Below, one piece after another: positions 19,978 to 28,700 of a stretch of DNA of 64,000 nt. The stretch's first letter is position 1. Each line of letters opens with the position of its first letter. Below the pieces are notes generated by a model. It was not told the origin of the DNA. It ran no database searches and worked only from the letters and a program-made list of their open reading frames with translations. This stretch comes from Burkholderiales bacterium (lineage in GTDB: Bacteria > Pseudomonadota > Gammaproteobacteria > Burkholderiales > Burkholderiaceae_D): NCBI GenBank assembly GCA_016196925.1, contig JACPWS010000046.1, positions 21,376-85,375 of the forward strand. Reading direction: 5' to 3'. Both the position numbers and the translations under genes were made by a program.

Positions 19978-20373
19978 ATGCAAAAAAAACAATTTTCACG
20001 ACTGCAACATCAGCGCGGCATTTCTTTAATCGGCCTGATTCTGTCTCTGGGCGTGATTATCCTGATCGCCATGTTGGCAATGAAAGTGGTGCCTACGGTA
20101 ATTGAATTCGTTTCGATAAAAAAAGCAGCGCAGGCCGCTAAGGATGCTGGTTCTACCGTGCGCGAGATTCAGGCTTCATTCGATAAACAGGCTGCGGCCG
20201 GGTATTTTGATGCCATCTCGGGCAAAGATCTTTCGGTCACTAAAAATGGCGATGAGATAGAAGTCAGTTTTGCTTACCAAAAGAAGATTCCGCTGTTTGG
20301 CCCCGCCAGTTTGTTGCTGGAATACACCGCTACCACAGCTAAGAGTGGTGTCGCCGCCAAAAAGCCAGAATAA
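19978..20373 (+). CDS. DUF4845 family small membrane protein
   Basis: A 131-residue protein with one N-terminal membrane helix (ISLIGLILSLGVIILIAMLA, near residues 15-34) and a small basic/acidic domain facing the periplasm by the positive-inside rule. The MQxxQxGISLIGL opening resembles a pilin-like leader but lacks the Gly-Phe-Thr cleavage context. It always occupies this lepB-rnc slot in betaproteobacteria and belongs to DUF4845. Function unknown. Confidence 0.88.
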   Translation: MQKKQFSRLQHQRGISLIGLILSLGVIILIAMLAMKVVPTVIEFVSIKKAAQAAKDAGSTVREIQASFDKQAAAGYFDAISGKDLSVTKNGDEIEVSFAYQKKIPLFGPASLLLEYTATTAKSGVAAKKPE

Positions 20374-20385
20374 GCAGATTTTCGT

Positions 20386-21261
20386 ATGAATGAACAACTA
20401 TTGCAAAAAAGACTGGGTTACCAGTTCAGTAACGCCGCTTTGTTACAGCAGGCACTGACACACCGGAGCCACAGCATTTTGCATAATGAACGCCTTGAAT
20501 TCCTCGGCGATTCTATTTTGAATTGTGTTGTCGCATCTTTGTTGTTCGATAGCTTTGCCGATATTGACGAGGGTGATTTGTCGCGTGTGCGGGCCAATCT
20601 CGTTAAGCAGCAATCTTTGTATGAAATTGCACAAAGAATAGAGTTATCCCAATTTTTGCGCCTCGGAGAAGGCGAGCTGAAATCGGGCGGCTTCCGTCGG
20701 CCGTCAATTTTAGCCGACACGCTCGAAGCCTTGTTTGGCGCGGTGTTTCTGGATGCGGGCTTTGAGGCGGCCAGAAACGTTATCAAGTTGCTGTATGCAC
20801 CGGTATTGGCCGCGGTCGATCCGACGACCCTTGGCAAAGATGCAAAAACCTTGTTGCAAGAATTTTTGCAGAGTAAAAAAATTGCTCTGCCTCAGTACAA
20901 TGTTGTTGCCACGCATGGCGCTGCCCATAATCAGGAATTTGAAATCGAATGCCTGGTGCCTAAGCTGGAGATCCAGGTATTTGGCACTGGCGGTAGCCGG
21001 CGCGCCGGCGAACAAGCCGCTGCCAAGCTGGCATTGGACACGGCATTGGCATTGCTGGAGCGCACCCCTGCGGCACGCAAGGGAAAACCGCGTACGGCAC
21101 AGTTGAAGCTTGCTGGTATTGCAACTGTGCAATCTGACGCTGCAAGCGAAACAAGAAAATCGGCCGGCACACAAAAAATCCAGGCGGACGCCGATCTCGG
21201 ACAGAAATCTGCCGTATCGACTGAGCCTGTCGCACCAAATCACCATCCTAAAACAGCATGA
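20386..21261 (+). CDS. rnc: Ribonuclease III
   Basis: A 291-residue double-stranded-RNA endonuclease for rRNA and mRNA processing. The signature [17 protein letters not shown] lies near residues 35-51, with the second metal-site acidic residues in [15 protein letters not shown]. The dsRNA-binding domain covers about 155-225 ([19 protein letters not shown]). About 65 extra low-complexity residues rich in Ala, Lys and Thr follow the dsRBD; such tails vary in Burkholderiales. Its last 4 bp overlap era. Confidence 0.97.
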   Translation: MNEQLLQKRLGYQFSNAALLQQALTHRSHSILHNERLEFLGDSILNCVVASLLFDSFADIDEGDLSRVRANLVKQQSLYEIAQRIELSQFLRLGEGELKSGGFRRPSILADTLEALFGAVFLDAGFEAARNVIKLLYAPVLAAVDPTTLGKDAKTLLQEFLQSKKIALPQYNVVATHGAAHNQEFEIECLVPKLEIQVFGTGGSRRAGEQAAAKLALDTALALLERTPAARKGKPRTAQLKLAGIATVQSDAASETRKSAGTQKIQADADLGQKSAVSTEPVAPNHHPKTA

Positions 21262-22160
21262 CCGAACTTATAGATAATCCTGAATTCCGTTGCGGTTATA
21301 TCGCTATCGTAGGGCGGCCGAATGTCGGCAAGTCGACTTTGATGAACGCCCTGATAGGCGCAAAAGTCAGCATCACTTCACGCAAGGCACAGACTACCCG
21401 TCATAGAATTACCGGCATTCAAACCAAAGACAATACGCAGTATGTGTATATAGACACGCCAGGGTTTCAGACGCGCCATTCAAATGCACTGAACCGCACT
21501 CTGAACCGTACCGTTACCACGACGCTGACCGCTGCCGATGTGATTCTCTTCATCATAGAGGCGGGCACTTTTGGACCGGCCGATCAGCAAGTGCTGAATT
21601 TGTTGCCGAAGAACGTACCTTGCATTCTGGTGATTAATAAATCGGATCGCATCAAAGATAAAGCCGTGATGATGCCTTTTGCGCAAAAAATTGCGGTGTT
21701 ACATCCATTTGCGGCAATTGTGCCGGTATCGGCTACCTTACGCTTCCAACTCGATAACCTGGAAGGCGAAGCCAGGAAATATTTGCCGCTGAATCCGCCG
21801 ATGTTTGCCGAGGACGATATTACCGATCGCAGCGAGAAATTTCTTGCTGCCGAAATCGTTCGTGAAAAGCTGTTCCGTTTCGTCGGCGATGAATTGCCCT
21901 ACACCAGCACCGTCGTGATAGAAAAATTCGAACAGGAAGGTAATTTACGCCGTGTTTTCGTCGCCATTCTGGTGGACCGCGATGGGCATAAATCGATGGT
22001 GATAGGCAACAAGGGCGCCCGTCTGAAAGACATTTCCAGTCAGGCCAGGCAAGACATGGAGAAATTGTTTGGCGGTCCGGTTTATCTGGAAATCTGGGTG
22101 AAGGTGAAGTCCGGCTGGGCAGACAATGAAGCCGGTTTGCGCGCTTACGGTTACGAATAA
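21258..22160 (+). CDS. era: GTPase Era
   Basis: A 300-residue GTPase that binds 16S rRNA and helps 30S assembly. G motifs: [14 protein letters not shown], the Era switch [20 protein letters not shown] and NKSD. The C-terminal KH domain ([20 protein letters not shown]) is intact. Start overlaps rnc (ATGA), the conserved rnc-era coupling; recO follows after 8 bp. Confidence 0.98.
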   Translation: MTELIDNPEFRCGYIAIVGRPNVGKSTLMNALIGAKVSITSRKAQTTRHRITGIQTKDNTQYVYIDTPGFQTRHSNALNRTLNRTVTTTLTAADVILFIIEAGTFGPADQQVLNLLPKNVPCILVINKSDRIKDKAVMMPFAQKIAVLHPFAAIVPVSATLRFQLDNLEGEARKYLPLNPPMFAEDDITDRSEKFLAAEIVREKLFRFVGDELPYTSTVVIEKFEQEGNLRRVFVAILVDRDGHKSMVIGNKGARLKDISSQARQDMEKLFGGPVYLEIWVKVKSGWADNEAGLRAYGYE

Positions 22161-22168
22161 TACTTTCT

Positions 22169-23014
22169 ATGACTGATCAGGCAGTTGCGTTGGATAGTGA
22201 AGGGAACAGTGGCTCTGAAACGGCTGCTTCAATCGACGCATTAACGCCTGTCCTTGTCCCCAAAAAGACAGCTCCGCCACGGGCCAGAAAATTTGCGGCT
22301 AAAGAGGCCCGCATCTTGGGTCAGCCAGGTTTTGTTTTGCATTCCTGGCCTTACAAAGAGACTAGCCTGATCGTCGACGTACTGACACGTGATTATGGCC
22401 GCATTGCCTTGATTGCCAAGGGCGCCAAGCGACCGCATTCGCAGTTGCGCAGCGTGCTGCAGACTTTTCAGCCGCTGCACGTAGGCTGGAGCGGCAAAGC
22501 CGATCTCCGCACTCTTATCGCGGCCGACTGGGTGGGGGGGATGCTGCCGCTGGAAAAATCCGCTTTGTTGTGTGGGTTTTACCTGAACGAATTACTGATC
22601 AAATTTTTGTTGCGCGACGAGCCGCATCCGGCCTTGTTCGATCATTACGTGGCGACGCTGAACCAGCTCGCCCATGATGAGCCTGCCGCAATTGTACTGC
22701 GCCAGTTTGAGCTGAGCTTATTGCGTGAGTCTGGTTTGCTCGGCGATCTTACCTTGTGTACTGTAAGCCGCGAACTGGTCCGGCCCGACCTGACTTATAT
22801 CGTCGATCCCGAGCGTGGCGCCAGGCCGGCCATGGCGGCTGATACCGCACCAAGAGTGCTGGGGCAAACCTTGCTGGCTATGCAGCAAGGCGACTATTCC
22901 GACCAGACTGTTCAGTATCAAAGCAAGATGTTGATGCGGTTTTTGCTCGCGTACCATCTGCACGGCACTTCACTGAATACCAGACAAATTCTGATAGACC
23001 TGCAAAATCTATGA
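22169..23014 (+). CDS. recO: DNA repair protein RecO
   Basis: A 281-residue recombination mediator of the RecFOR pathway. The OB-fold starts at about residue 50 ([20 protein letters not shown]) and is followed by the conserved [17 protein letters not shown]. About 48 residues precede the conserved part; several later starts are possible, but the 8 bp spacing to era favours the listed ATG. The stop overlaps pdxJ by 4 bp. Confidence 0.95.
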   Translation: MTDQAVALDSEGNSGSETAASIDALTPVLVPKKTAPPRARKFAAKEARILGQPGFVLHSWPYKETSLIVDVLTRDYGRIALIAKGAKRPHSQLRSVLQTFQPLHVGWSGKADLRTLIAADWVGGMLPLEKSALLCGFYLNELLIKFLLRDEPHPALFDHYVATLNQLAHDEPAAIVLRQFELSLLRESGLLGDLTLCTVSRELVRPDLTYIVDPERGARPAMAADTAPRVLGQTLLAMQQGDYSDQTVQYQSKMLMRFLLAYHLHGTSLNTRQILIDLQNL

Positions 23015-23772
23015 ATATCCATCAACAATCCCAGTTAATTGATCTCGGCATCAATATCGATCACGTAGCGACCCTGCGCAATGCGCGCGGCACGACTTAC
23101 CCCGATCCCTTGCAAGCCGCCCTGATGGCGGAAGAGGCGGGCGCCGATTGCATCACCCTGCACATGCGCGAAGATCGCCGCCACATCAAGGATGCCGATG
23201 TGGAGCGCATACGTCCGCAATTGCGCACCCGCATGAATCTGGAAGCGGCAGTCACCGACGAAATGATCGCGTTTGCTTGCAAGATCAAACCGCAGGATGT
23301 GTGCCTGGTGCCGGAACGCCGCGAAGAAGTAACGACAGAAGGTGGATTGGATGTGGTCCGCTATTTTTCCCGGGTGCAGGCGGCGGTGCGGCAATTGCAG
23401 GCGGCTGGCATCCGGGTTTCGCTGTTTATCGATGCCGATGCGCAGCAGATACAGGCGGCGGCCGAGGCCGGCGCAACAGCGATGGAAATCCATACCGGGC
23501 GTTATGCCGATGCCCACGATGCCAGCTTGCAGGCGCGAGAGCTCGAGCGGGTGCAGTTCGGTGCGATAGAGGGCATACGGCGCGGCTTGAAGGTGAATGC
23601 TGGCCACGGCCTGCATTACACCAATGTGCAGGTGATCGCGGCGATACCTGAAATTACCGAATTGAATATCGGCCATGCGATAGTCGCTCAGGCGCTCTTC
23701 GTCGGCTGGCAGAAAGCCGTCAGCGATATGAAGGCGATCATGGTCGAGGCGAGACTGGCAAAGCGCAGCTGA
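23011..23772 (+). CDS. pdxJ: Pyridoxine 5'-phosphate synthase
   Basis: A 253-residue TIM-barrel enzyme that joins 3-amino-1-hydroxyacetone phosphate and deoxyxylulose phosphate to give pyridoxine phosphate. Signatures: [17 protein letters not shown] with the catalytic His, [11 protein letters not shown] (near 48-58), and [11 protein letters not shown] near 199-209. Full length; overlaps recO and lies 1 bp before acpS, the conserved pdxJ-acpS pair. Confidence 0.98.
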   Translation: MNIHQQSQLIDLGINIDHVATLRNARGTTYPDPLQAALMAEEAGADCITLHMREDRRHIKDADVERIRPQLRTRMNLEAAVTDEMIAFACKIKPQDVCLVPERREEVTTEGGLDVVRYFSRVQAAVRQLQAAGIRVSLFIDADAQQIQAAAEAGATAMEIHTGRYADAHDASLQARELERVQFGAIEGIRRGLKVNAGHGLHYTNVQVIAAIPEITELNIGHAIVAQALFVGWQKAVSDMKAIMVEARLAKRS

Positions 23773-23773
23773 C

Positions 23774-24190
23774 ATGATCTACGGCATCGGCACCGACATC
23801 ATCCGGATTTCACGCATAGAAGCGGCGTTGGCGCGTAGCGGCGATCGCTTTGCAGAGAAAATTCTTGGTGCAGAAGAGCTGGAAAAATACCATAGACGCA
23901 AAGCTAAAGTGGCGGCGCGCGGCGTGCGCTTTCTGGCGACCCGTTTTGCCGCAAAAGAGGCGTTTTCCAAGGCGATAGGGCAGGGCATGCGGCAGCCTAT
24001 GTCCTGGCACTCCATGCAAACGCTGAATGCTCCCGGTGGCCAGCCGCTGGTCAGCACCAGTGGCGCTCTGCAGCAATGGATGAAGGAGCTCGGCCTCAGT
24101 GCGCACATCTCGATCACGGATGAGACCGAATATGCGGTGGCTTTCGTGATCGTCGAAAAAGAGACGCCGGAATTGATAGCGTATGCCTGA
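23774..24190 (+). CDS. acpS: Holo-[acyl-carrier-protein] synthase
   Basis: A 138-residue phosphopantetheinyl transferase that activates acyl carrier protein. Motifs [16 protein letters not shown] (metal-binding Asp) at the start and [17 protein letters not shown] near residues 56-72 are diagnostic, and a C-terminal strand [16 protein letters not shown] completes the fold. It starts 1 bp after pdxJ and its end overlaps uvrC by 8 bp. Confidence 0.97.
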   Translation: MIYGIGTDIIRISRIEAALARSGDRFAEKILGAEELEKYHRRKAKVAARGVRFLATRFAAKEAFSKAIGQGMRQPMSWHSMQTLNAPGGQPLVSTSGALQQWMKELGLSAHISITDETEYAVAFVIVEKETPELIAYA

Positions 24191-26051
24191 ATTACCTTCC
24201 GCCGATGCGCGCCAGTTAGTGCTGGATACCGTGGCTAAGCTGCCTAATTTGCCGGGCGTCTATCGCTACTTCGATGCGCAGGATCAGGTGCTGTATGTAG
24301 GCAAGGCGCGCGATTTGAAGAAGCGCGTTTCCAGCTATTTTCAAAAGACCTTATCCAGCCCGCGCATCGCCATGATGGTGGAAAAAATCGTGCGGCTCGA
24401 AACCACAGTCACGCGCAGCGAGGCCGAGGCGCTGATCCTTGAAAACAATCTGATCAAGGCCCTGCGTCCGCGTTACAACATCTTGTTTCGCGACGATAAA
24501 TCTTATCCTTACCTGAAAATCACCGCAGAAAAAACGCCGCGCATGACGTATTATCGCGGCGCTGTCGATAAAAAGCATCAATACTTCGGGCCTTTCCCTT
24601 CCGGCTGGGCGGTCAAGGAATCGATGCAGATTTTGCAGAAAGTGTTTTTGCTGCGCAGTTGCGAAGACAGCGTATTCGCCAATCGTACCCGTCCCTGCCT
24701 GCTGTATCAGATACACCGTTGCAGCGCGCCTTGCGTCAACATCATCGCGCCGGAAGACTATCGTCAGGATGTCGAAAACGCCGCTAATTTTTTGCGCGGC
24801 CGCCAACTGGAAGTGATGCAGACGCTGGAAAAAAAGATGCTCGGGTTTTCCGCCGAACTGAAGTTCGAACAAGCCGCCCAGGTCCGCAATCAGATGGCGG
24901 CACTGTCCAAGGTCTTGCATCAGCAAAGCATGGAGACCACCGGCGACGCCGATATCGACGTCATTGCCGTCATCGTCGAAGGCGGGCGCGCCTGCGTCAA
25001 TCTGGCCATGGTCAGGGGCGGGCGCCATCTTGGCGATCGCGCCTACTTCCCGACCCAGGTCGATAACGCGCCACTGGCGGTCGAAGAGTCTATCGAAGTC
25101 GAGGTGCTGGCGGCATTCCTGGCGCAGCATTATGTCGATCAATTTATTCCACCCACACTGGTACTGAATGTGGGGCTCGATGCGCCCGACCTGATGCTGG
25201 CACTGGCGGCGCAATGCGGGCACCGCATTCATCTGTCGTTCCAACCGCAGGAGCAGCGCCGCATCTGGCTGGAAATGGCTGTCAAAGGCGCCAGACTGGC
25301 GCTGGCGCGCATGTTGTCCGAGCAAGGCTCGCAACAAGCCAGAACCCGCGCACTGGCCGCGGCACTGGAACTGGAGATGGACGATCTCGAACAGTTGCGC
25401 GTAGAGTGCTTCGATATCAGCCACACGCAAGGCGAAGCGACCCAGGCTTCCTGCGTGGTATTTCATCATCATGCGATGCAAACCGGCGAATACCGGCGCT
25501 ATAACATCAAAGACATTACGCCCGGTGACGATTATGCGGCGATGCGACAAGTACTATTTCGACGATATGAAAAAATAGCCAGCGCTGACGCAAGCACAGA
25601 GCGTCGCATGCCCGATGTGGTCTTGATCGACGGCGGTAAAGGCCAGGTGGAAATGGCGCGCCAGGTCTTCGTCGAACTGGGGCTCGATACCAGCCTGATC
25701 GTCGGCGTCGCCAAGGGAGAAGGGCGCAAAGTCGGTCTGGAAACCCTGGTTTTTGTCGATGGCCGCGCCGAGCAAGAGTTGGGCAAAGAATCGGCGGCAT
25801 TGATGCTGATTGCGCAAATTCGCGATGAGGCGCATCGCTTCGCCATCACCGGCATGCGCGCCAAGCGCGACAAAGCCCGACAGACTTCGCAACTGGAAGA
25901 AGTCGAAGGCATAGGCCCGAAACGCCGGCAGCGCTTATTGGTGCGCTTCGGCGGTTTGAAAGGCGTCGGCGACGCCAGCGTCGACGAACTGGCCAGCGTC
26001 GAAGGAATTTCTCGTCAATTGGCAGAAGAAATTTACAAGCGCCTGCGCTAG
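24183..26051 (+). CDS. uvrC: UvrABC system protein C
   Basis: A 622-residue excision nuclease subunit. Order: GIY-YIG nuclease ([20 protein letters not shown] near 21-40), Cys-rich linker ([20 protein letters not shown]), UVR domain near 205-240, RNase H-like C-terminal nuclease ([12 protein letters not shown] and [13 protein letters not shown]), and tandem helix-hairpin-helix motifs at the end ([18 protein letters not shown]). Full length. Start overlaps acpS; pgsA follows after 39 bp. Confidence 0.98.
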   Translation: MPELPSADARQLVLDTVAKLPNLPGVYRYFDAQDQVLYVGKARDLKKRVSSYFQKTLSSPRIAMMVEKIVRLETTVTRSEAEALILENNLIKALRPRYNILFRDDKSYPYLKITAEKTPRMTYYRGAVDKKHQYFGPFPSGWAVKESMQILQKVFLLRSCEDSVFANRTRPCLLYQIHRCSAPCVNIIAPEDYRQDVENAANFLRGRQLEVMQTLEKKMLGFSAELKFEQAAQVRNQMAALSKVLHQQSMETTGDADIDVIAVIVEGGRACVNLAMVRGGRHLGDRAYFPTQVDNAPLAVEESIEVEVLAAFLAQHYVDQFIPPTLVLNVGLDAPDLMLALAAQCGHRIHLSFQPQEQRRIWLEMAVKGARLALARMLSEQGSQQARTRALAAALELEMDDLEQLRVECFDISHTQGEATQASCVVFHHHAMQTGEYRRYNIKDITPGDDYAAMRQVLFRRYEKIASADASTERRMPDVVLIDGGKGQVEMARQVFVELGLDTSLIVGVAKGEGRKVGLETLVFVDGRAEQELGKESAALMLIAQIRDEAHRFAITGMRAKRDKARQTSQLEEVEGIGPKRRQRLLVRFGGLKGVGDASVDELASVEGISRQLAEEIYKRLR

Positions 26052-26090
26052 AGAAATATAATTAACGAATTCAACCTTGACATCGAAGAC

Positions 26091-26675
26091 ATGCCTTTCA
26101 ATTTTCCCATACTGCTGACCTGGCTCCGTGTCGCACTGATACCTTTGGTCGTCGGCGTATTCTATTTGCCGCTTACCTGGCTGAGTCCGTTCGAAAAGGG
26201 ATTGGCCTCGACCGCGGTGTTTATCATCGCCGCAGTGACCGACTGGTTCGATGGCTTCCTGGCCCGTCGCTGGAATCAGACTTCCGCCTTCGGTGCCTTC
26301 CTTGATCCGGTTGCCGACAAGCTGATGGTGGCTGGTGCTTTGCTGGTTCTGGTTCAGCTCGGTCGCGTCAATGCCGTGATCGCCTTCGTCATTATCGGAC
26401 GCGAAATCACTATTTCCGCCTTGCGCGAATGGATGGCGCAAATCGGCGCCTCCAAATCGGTTGCCGTCAGCTCGCTCGGCAAGATCAAGACCACCGCGCA
26501 AATGATGGCGATACCGATGCTGTTGTACTACGATGTCCTGTTCGGCGTGATCGACACTGCATTCTGGGGCGCGTGGCTGTTGCTGATCGCCGCGGTGTTG
26601 ACCGTGTGGTCGATGTTTTATTATCTGCGCCGCGCGTGGCCCTTGATTAAGGAAACCACCGAAAAAATGCAGTGA
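26091..26675 (+). CDS. pgsA: CDP-diacylglycerol-glycerol-3-phosphate 3-phosphatidyltransferase
   Basis: A 194-residue membrane enzyme making phosphatidylglycerol phosphate. The CDP-alcohol phosphatidyltransferase motif DWFDGFLARRW plus GAFLDPVADK (near residues 47-71) carries the complete set of metal-binding Asp residues, and four to five hydrophobic helices are visible. Follows uvrC, as in most proteobacteria, and precedes the tRNA cluster by 51 bp. Confidence 0.97.
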   Translation: MPFNFPILLTWLRVALIPLVVGVFYLPLTWLSPFEKGLASTAVFIIAAVTDWFDGFLARRWNQTSAFGAFLDPVADKLMVAGALLVLVQLGRVNAVIAFVIIGREITISALREWMAQIGASKSVAVSSLGKIKTTAQMMAIPMLLYYDVLFGVIDTAFWGAWLLLIAAVLTVWSMFYYLRRAWPLIKETTEKMQ

Positions 26676-26680
26676 CGTAC

Positions 26681-26708
26681 TTGACAGTAACTGTAGATAC
26701 TATATAAT
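26681..26708 (+). promoter_or_regulatory. Sigma-70 promoter of the tRNA-Gly genes
   Basis: TTGACA (26681-26686) and TATAAT (26703-26708), both perfect, are 16 bp apart. Transcription would begin about 10 bp before the first tRNA-Gly. Confidence 0.88.
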
Positions 26709-26725
26709 TCTGGTCTTTCGTTGAT

Positions 26726-26801
26726 GCGGGAATAGCTCAGTTGGTAGAGCGCAACCTTGCCAAGGTTGAGGTCGAGAGTTCGAGACTCTTTTCCCGCTCC
26801 A
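26726..26801 (+). tRNA. tRNA-Gly (GCC), copy 1
   Basis: A 76 nt cloverleaf with encoded CCA. Acceptor GCGGGAA pairs with TTCCCGC, the anticodon stem/loop CCTTGCCAAGG presents GCC, and the T loop reads TTCGAGA. 28 bp before a second copy. Confidence 0.98.
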
Positions 26802-26829
26802 GGTTTTTAGCAGTGCCAGTAGTACAAAT

Positions 26830-26905
26830 GCGGGAGTAGCTCAGTTGGTAGAGCGCAACCTTGCCAAGGTTGAGGTCGAGAGTTCGAGACTCTTCTCCCG
26901 CTCCA
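26830..26905 (+). tRNA. tRNA-Gly (GCC), copy 2
   Basis: A 76 nt cloverleaf identical to copy 1 except for a paired change: acceptor base 7 is G and its partner is C (A and T in copy 1). Anticodon GCC, encoded CCA. A terminator follows. Confidence 0.98.
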
Positions 26906-26911
26906 GGTTTT

Positions 26912-26938
26912 GAAGGGAAGCCAAGCTTCCCTTTTTTA
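26912..26938 (+). terminator. Terminator after tRNA-Gly pair
   Basis: GAAGGGAAGC pairs with GCTTCCCTT around CAA, followed by a T tract. It lies 6 bp past the second tRNA-Gly. Confidence 0.9.
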
Positions 26939-27023
26939 TTCAGTTGAATAGTTGTGCCACGTTTTAACGGTTGTTTTTCGGCGTCAGCAGAAAAACAGGT
27001 TTAACGTTAAAATAGCAACCTCT

Positions 27024-27097
27024 GGCGGGGTAGCAAAGTGGTTATGCAGCGGCCTGCAAAGCCGTTTACGCCGGTTCGATCCCGACCCCCGCCTCCA
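27024..27097 (+). tRNA. tRNA-Cys (GCA)
   Basis: A 74 nt cloverleaf with encoded CCA. Acceptor GGCGGGG pairs with CCCCGCC (discriminator T), anticodon stem GGCCTGCAAAGCC presents GCA, T arm CCGGTTCGATCCCGG-like. Confidence 0.97.
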
Positions 27098-27103
27098 TAT
27101 TTG

Positions 27104-27129
27104 AAAAGCGCTTTAGGGCGCTTTTTTTC
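27104..27129 (+). terminator. Terminator after tRNA-Cys
   Basis: AAAGCGC(T) pairs with (G)GCGCTTT around a small TTAG loop, followed by a T run; 7 bp past tRNA-Cys. Confidence 0.85.
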
Positions 27130-27170
27130 CGCATAAAACAGTAAGCGCTACTGCGTATTTGTTTTAGTTG

Positions 27171-27257
27171 GCCCGGATGGTGAAATAGGTAGACACAAGA
27201 GACTTAAAATCTCTCGACTGAAAGGTCGTGCCGGTTCGATTCCGGCTCCGGGCACCA
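27171..27257 (+). tRNA. tRNA-Leu (UAA)
   Basis: An 87 nt class II tRNA with encoded CCA. Acceptor GCCCGGA pairs with TCCGGGC, anticodon loop CTTAAAA presents TAA, and a long variable arm (CGACTGAAAGGTCG) is present. Its downstream terminator region is duplicated at 28653-28700 (see the island entry). Confidence 0.97.
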
Positions 27258-27261
27258 ATCT

Positions 27262-27309
27262 ACTAAAACGCAATACATTATAAAACCCCGCAAAGCCAAT
27301 AAATACAAG
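27262..27309 (+). repeat. Left direct repeat (possible attL)
   Basis: This copy lies 5 bp past the tRNA-Leu CCA end and includes the left arm of its terminator. 39 of 48 positions are identical to 28653-28700. Confidence 0.7.
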
Positions 27310-27325
27310 GCTTTGCGGGGTTTTT
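27283..27325 (+). terminator. Terminator after tRNA-Leu
   Basis: A 15 bp stem: AAACCCCGCAAAGCC (27283-27297) pairs with GGCTTTGCGGGGTTT (27309-27323), loop of 11, then T run. It closes the tRNA cluster. Its left arm is part of the direct repeat that flanks the adjacent island. Confidence 0.93.
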
Positions 27326-27529
27326 CATGTTTGAGCAAAACCGCATTTTACCGCCTTAAAACGCATTTTTCCGTTCCCGTCTCCCCACAAATTCCCCGCG
27401 ACGCATTATCATGCGCCGAATGTTTCTCTTCGGGAGTACTTTAGTGGCATCAATGTAAGCATCCAGCCGTTCCACCTATGAATGGTGTGACCGGCTTGCC
27501 ATACTCCGATTTGCGTTATGGAGATTGGC

Positions 27530-27620
27530 ATGAAAGCAGGTGCACGCAGGGCGTTATGGAAAGAGCGGGTGCAACAATGGCGTGAAAGCGGACTATCGCA
27601 CCGCATAGCGTATCAGTCAG
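27530..27620 (+). pseudogene. Fragment resembling IS66-type accessory protein TnpA N-terminus
   Basis: The frame starting at 27533 reads AGARRALWKERVQQWRESGL, then SHRIAYQSAKK, much like the N-terminal helix of IS66 TnpA-type proteins (WxxxVxxWRxSGLSxxxYC). After about 30 residues the similarity ends and the open frame runs on into the GGTGT repeats, so the remainder is probably not coding. I see no intact transposase nearby. Best read as a scrap of an insertion sequence; confidence is low. Confidence 0.35.
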
Positions 27621-27697
27621 CGAAGAAAGCAAAGCCGCAAACCCAGCGGCTTTTTTTACGACCAAGGCGCAGAAAAAAGCTAGGAAATAGAAAACAA

Positions 27698-27812
27698 GGT
27701 GTGCCGGTGTACCAAAGCCTTAAACAGGCTGGAAAGCTAGGCTGGGCTTCATTTTTACTGGTACAGCTTATATATAAATAGGTGTGCCAAAGGTGTACCA
27801 AAGGTGTGTCAG
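27698..27812 (+). repeat. GGTGTRCC repeat cluster (possible integrase arm sites)
   Basis: GGTGTGCC (27698), GGTGTACC (27706), GGTGTGCC (27781), GGTGTACC (27792) and GGTGTGTC (27803). The last three form an exact-spacing 11 bp tandem (27780-27812). Repeated GGTGTACC-like words are common beside tyrosine-integrase attachment sites in Proteobacteria. Confidence 0.55.
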
Positions 27813-27952
27813 CTAAAAACCGCCCTCCATTTCATGCGGGTTTGCAAGGCAAAAACGGCTGCAAGCTGCACCGGCTCTGCGTTTGCACCTGCTGGCACGT
27901 CTAAAAACCCAGCGCAAGCCGGTTTTCTGGCGCACCATCCCCAGCGGCGCAT

Positions 27953-27980
27953 TTGATTAAATACGTCTTTGCCGTATAAT
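27953..27980 (+). promoter_or_regulatory. Sigma-70 promoter of the toxin-antitoxin operon
   Basis: TTGATT (27953-27958) and a perfect TATAAT (27975-27980), 16 bp apart. The toxin ATG at 27987 coincides with the expected transcription start, suggesting a leaderless or nearly leaderless mRNA. Confidence 0.7.
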
Positions 27981-27986
27981 CAGAAC

Positions 27987-28310
27987 ATGCGCACAATCAT
28001 AGAGACCCCGACTTTTCAAAGGCTATGGCCTGCTTATTGGACAGAAGAAGAAAGGGCGGAATTTGCCGCGCATCTGGCGCAAACCCCGGAAGCGGGCGAT
28101 GTCGTCAAGGGTTCCGGCGGCGTTCGCAAGATCAGATGGAGCCGCAGCGGTGGCGGCAAGTCGGGCGGGGTGCGGGTGATTTATTACAACCGGCTGGCGA
28201 ATGGTGAAATCGTGTTGTTGTTCATCTATGCCAAAAACGAATTTGATTCAATTGCCGGTGAAAAACTGAAGGAGTTAAAAAATGCCATCGAAAAAGCCTA
28301 TGGACGATAA
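27987..28310 (+). CDS. HigB/RelE-like toxin of a type II toxin-antitoxin system
   Basis: A 107-residue protein of the COG4737 RelE/HigB-like group. The core GVRKIRWSRSGGGKSGGVRV followed by IYYNRLANGEIVLLFIYAKN is characteristic; toxins of this fold are ribosome-dependent mRNA endonucleases. I start at the ATG 27987 (MRTIIETPTFQ), the usual family N-terminus, rather than the TTG at 27969. A perfect -10 box lies only 6 bp upstream. The toxin gene precedes and overlaps its antitoxin by 29 bp, the reverse (higBA) order. It is the only cargo of the putative mini-island. Confidence 0.9.
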   Translation: MRTIIETPTFQRLWPAYWTEEERAEFAAHLAQTPEAGDVVKGSGGVRKIRWSRSGGGKSGGVRVIYYNRLANGEIVLLFIYAKNEFDSIAGEKLKELKNAIEKAYGR

Positions 28311-28596
28311 AGCCCTGCGAGCATGGGAAGAGTCACGCGACCTGACCGCAGAATTAGAGCAATCCGTTAATGAGATGCTGGCTGGTCAAGGCAAGGCGGT
28401 GGCGGTGTCTCCTGTGGTGGCGGCACGTATGCAGTCCGGCCTCTCGCAAAGCCTGTTTGCCAAGCTACTAGGGGTGTCTGTGCGCACTTTGCAAGAATGG
28501 GAGCAAGGGCGGCGCAAACCCTCTGGGGCGGCGCAAACCCTGCTGACGATTGCACAACGACACCCGGAAGTGTTGCAGGAACTGGCGGCGGCCTGA
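28282..28596 (+). CDS. HigA/NadS-like helix-turn-helix antitoxin
   Basis: A 104-residue DNA-binding protein. The Xre-type HTH lies near residues 50-80 (MQSGLSQSLFAKLLGVSVRT, then LQEWEQGRRKPSG), preceded by an acidic N-terminal helix (DDKALRAWEESRDLTAELE) that probably contacts the toxin. GGAG seven bases before the ATG at 28282 sets the start inside the end of the toxin gene, so the two are co-translated. It likely neutralises the toxin and represses the shared promoter at 27953-27980. Confidence 0.92.
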   Translation: MPSKKPMDDKALRAWEESRDLTAELEQSVNEMLAGQGKAVAVSPVVAARMQSGLSQSLFAKLLGVSVRTLQEWEQGRRKPSGAAQTLLTIAQRHPEVLQELAAA

Positions 28597-28652
28597 TATA
28601 GCCATGAACACGACAGTAACCTTTGCCAGCGTCTGGGATGCCCTCGCCGCCT

Positions 28653-28700
28653 TCTAAAACGCAACCGCTCCTAAAACCCCGCAAAGCCAGTAATTACAAG
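28653..28700 (+). repeat. Right direct repeat (possible attR)
   Basis: Second copy of the tRNA-Leu downstream sequence. After it the right arm of the terminator is missing, so this copy cannot form the hairpin, as expected for a partial duplication made by integration. Confidence 0.7.

Larger units (their letters stand above)
27262..28700 (+). mobile_element. Putative 1.4 kb integrated mini-island beside tRNA-Leu
   Basis: Two 48 bp direct repeats (27262-27309 and 28653-28700) match at 39 positions, including an unbroken 18 bp core TAAAACCCCGCAAAGCCA and an 11 bp block CTAAAACGCAA. The left copy is the tRNA-Leu downstream region, so the pair looks like the attachment sites of an element inserted there. 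Inside are a transposase scrap, five GGTGTRCC-type repeats resembling integrase arm sites, and a toxin-antitoxin pair. No integrase gene is present, so the element is either a decayed remnant or moved by a helper. The repeat structure is seen; the mobility is inference. Confidence 0.55.

Noticed and set aside
24351..25550. 399-residue minus-strand frame opposite uvrC
   Set aside because: Antisense shadow of uvrC with biased composition and no recognisable motif.
27518..27781. 87-residue frame as an intact gene
   Set aside because: Only the first 30 residues resemble a transposase protein; the rest runs through GGTGT repeats and has no family features, so it is treated as a fragment.
27780..27812. 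Short CRISPR-like array
   Set aside because: The 11 bp units are directly adjacent with no spacers, and no cas genes are present.
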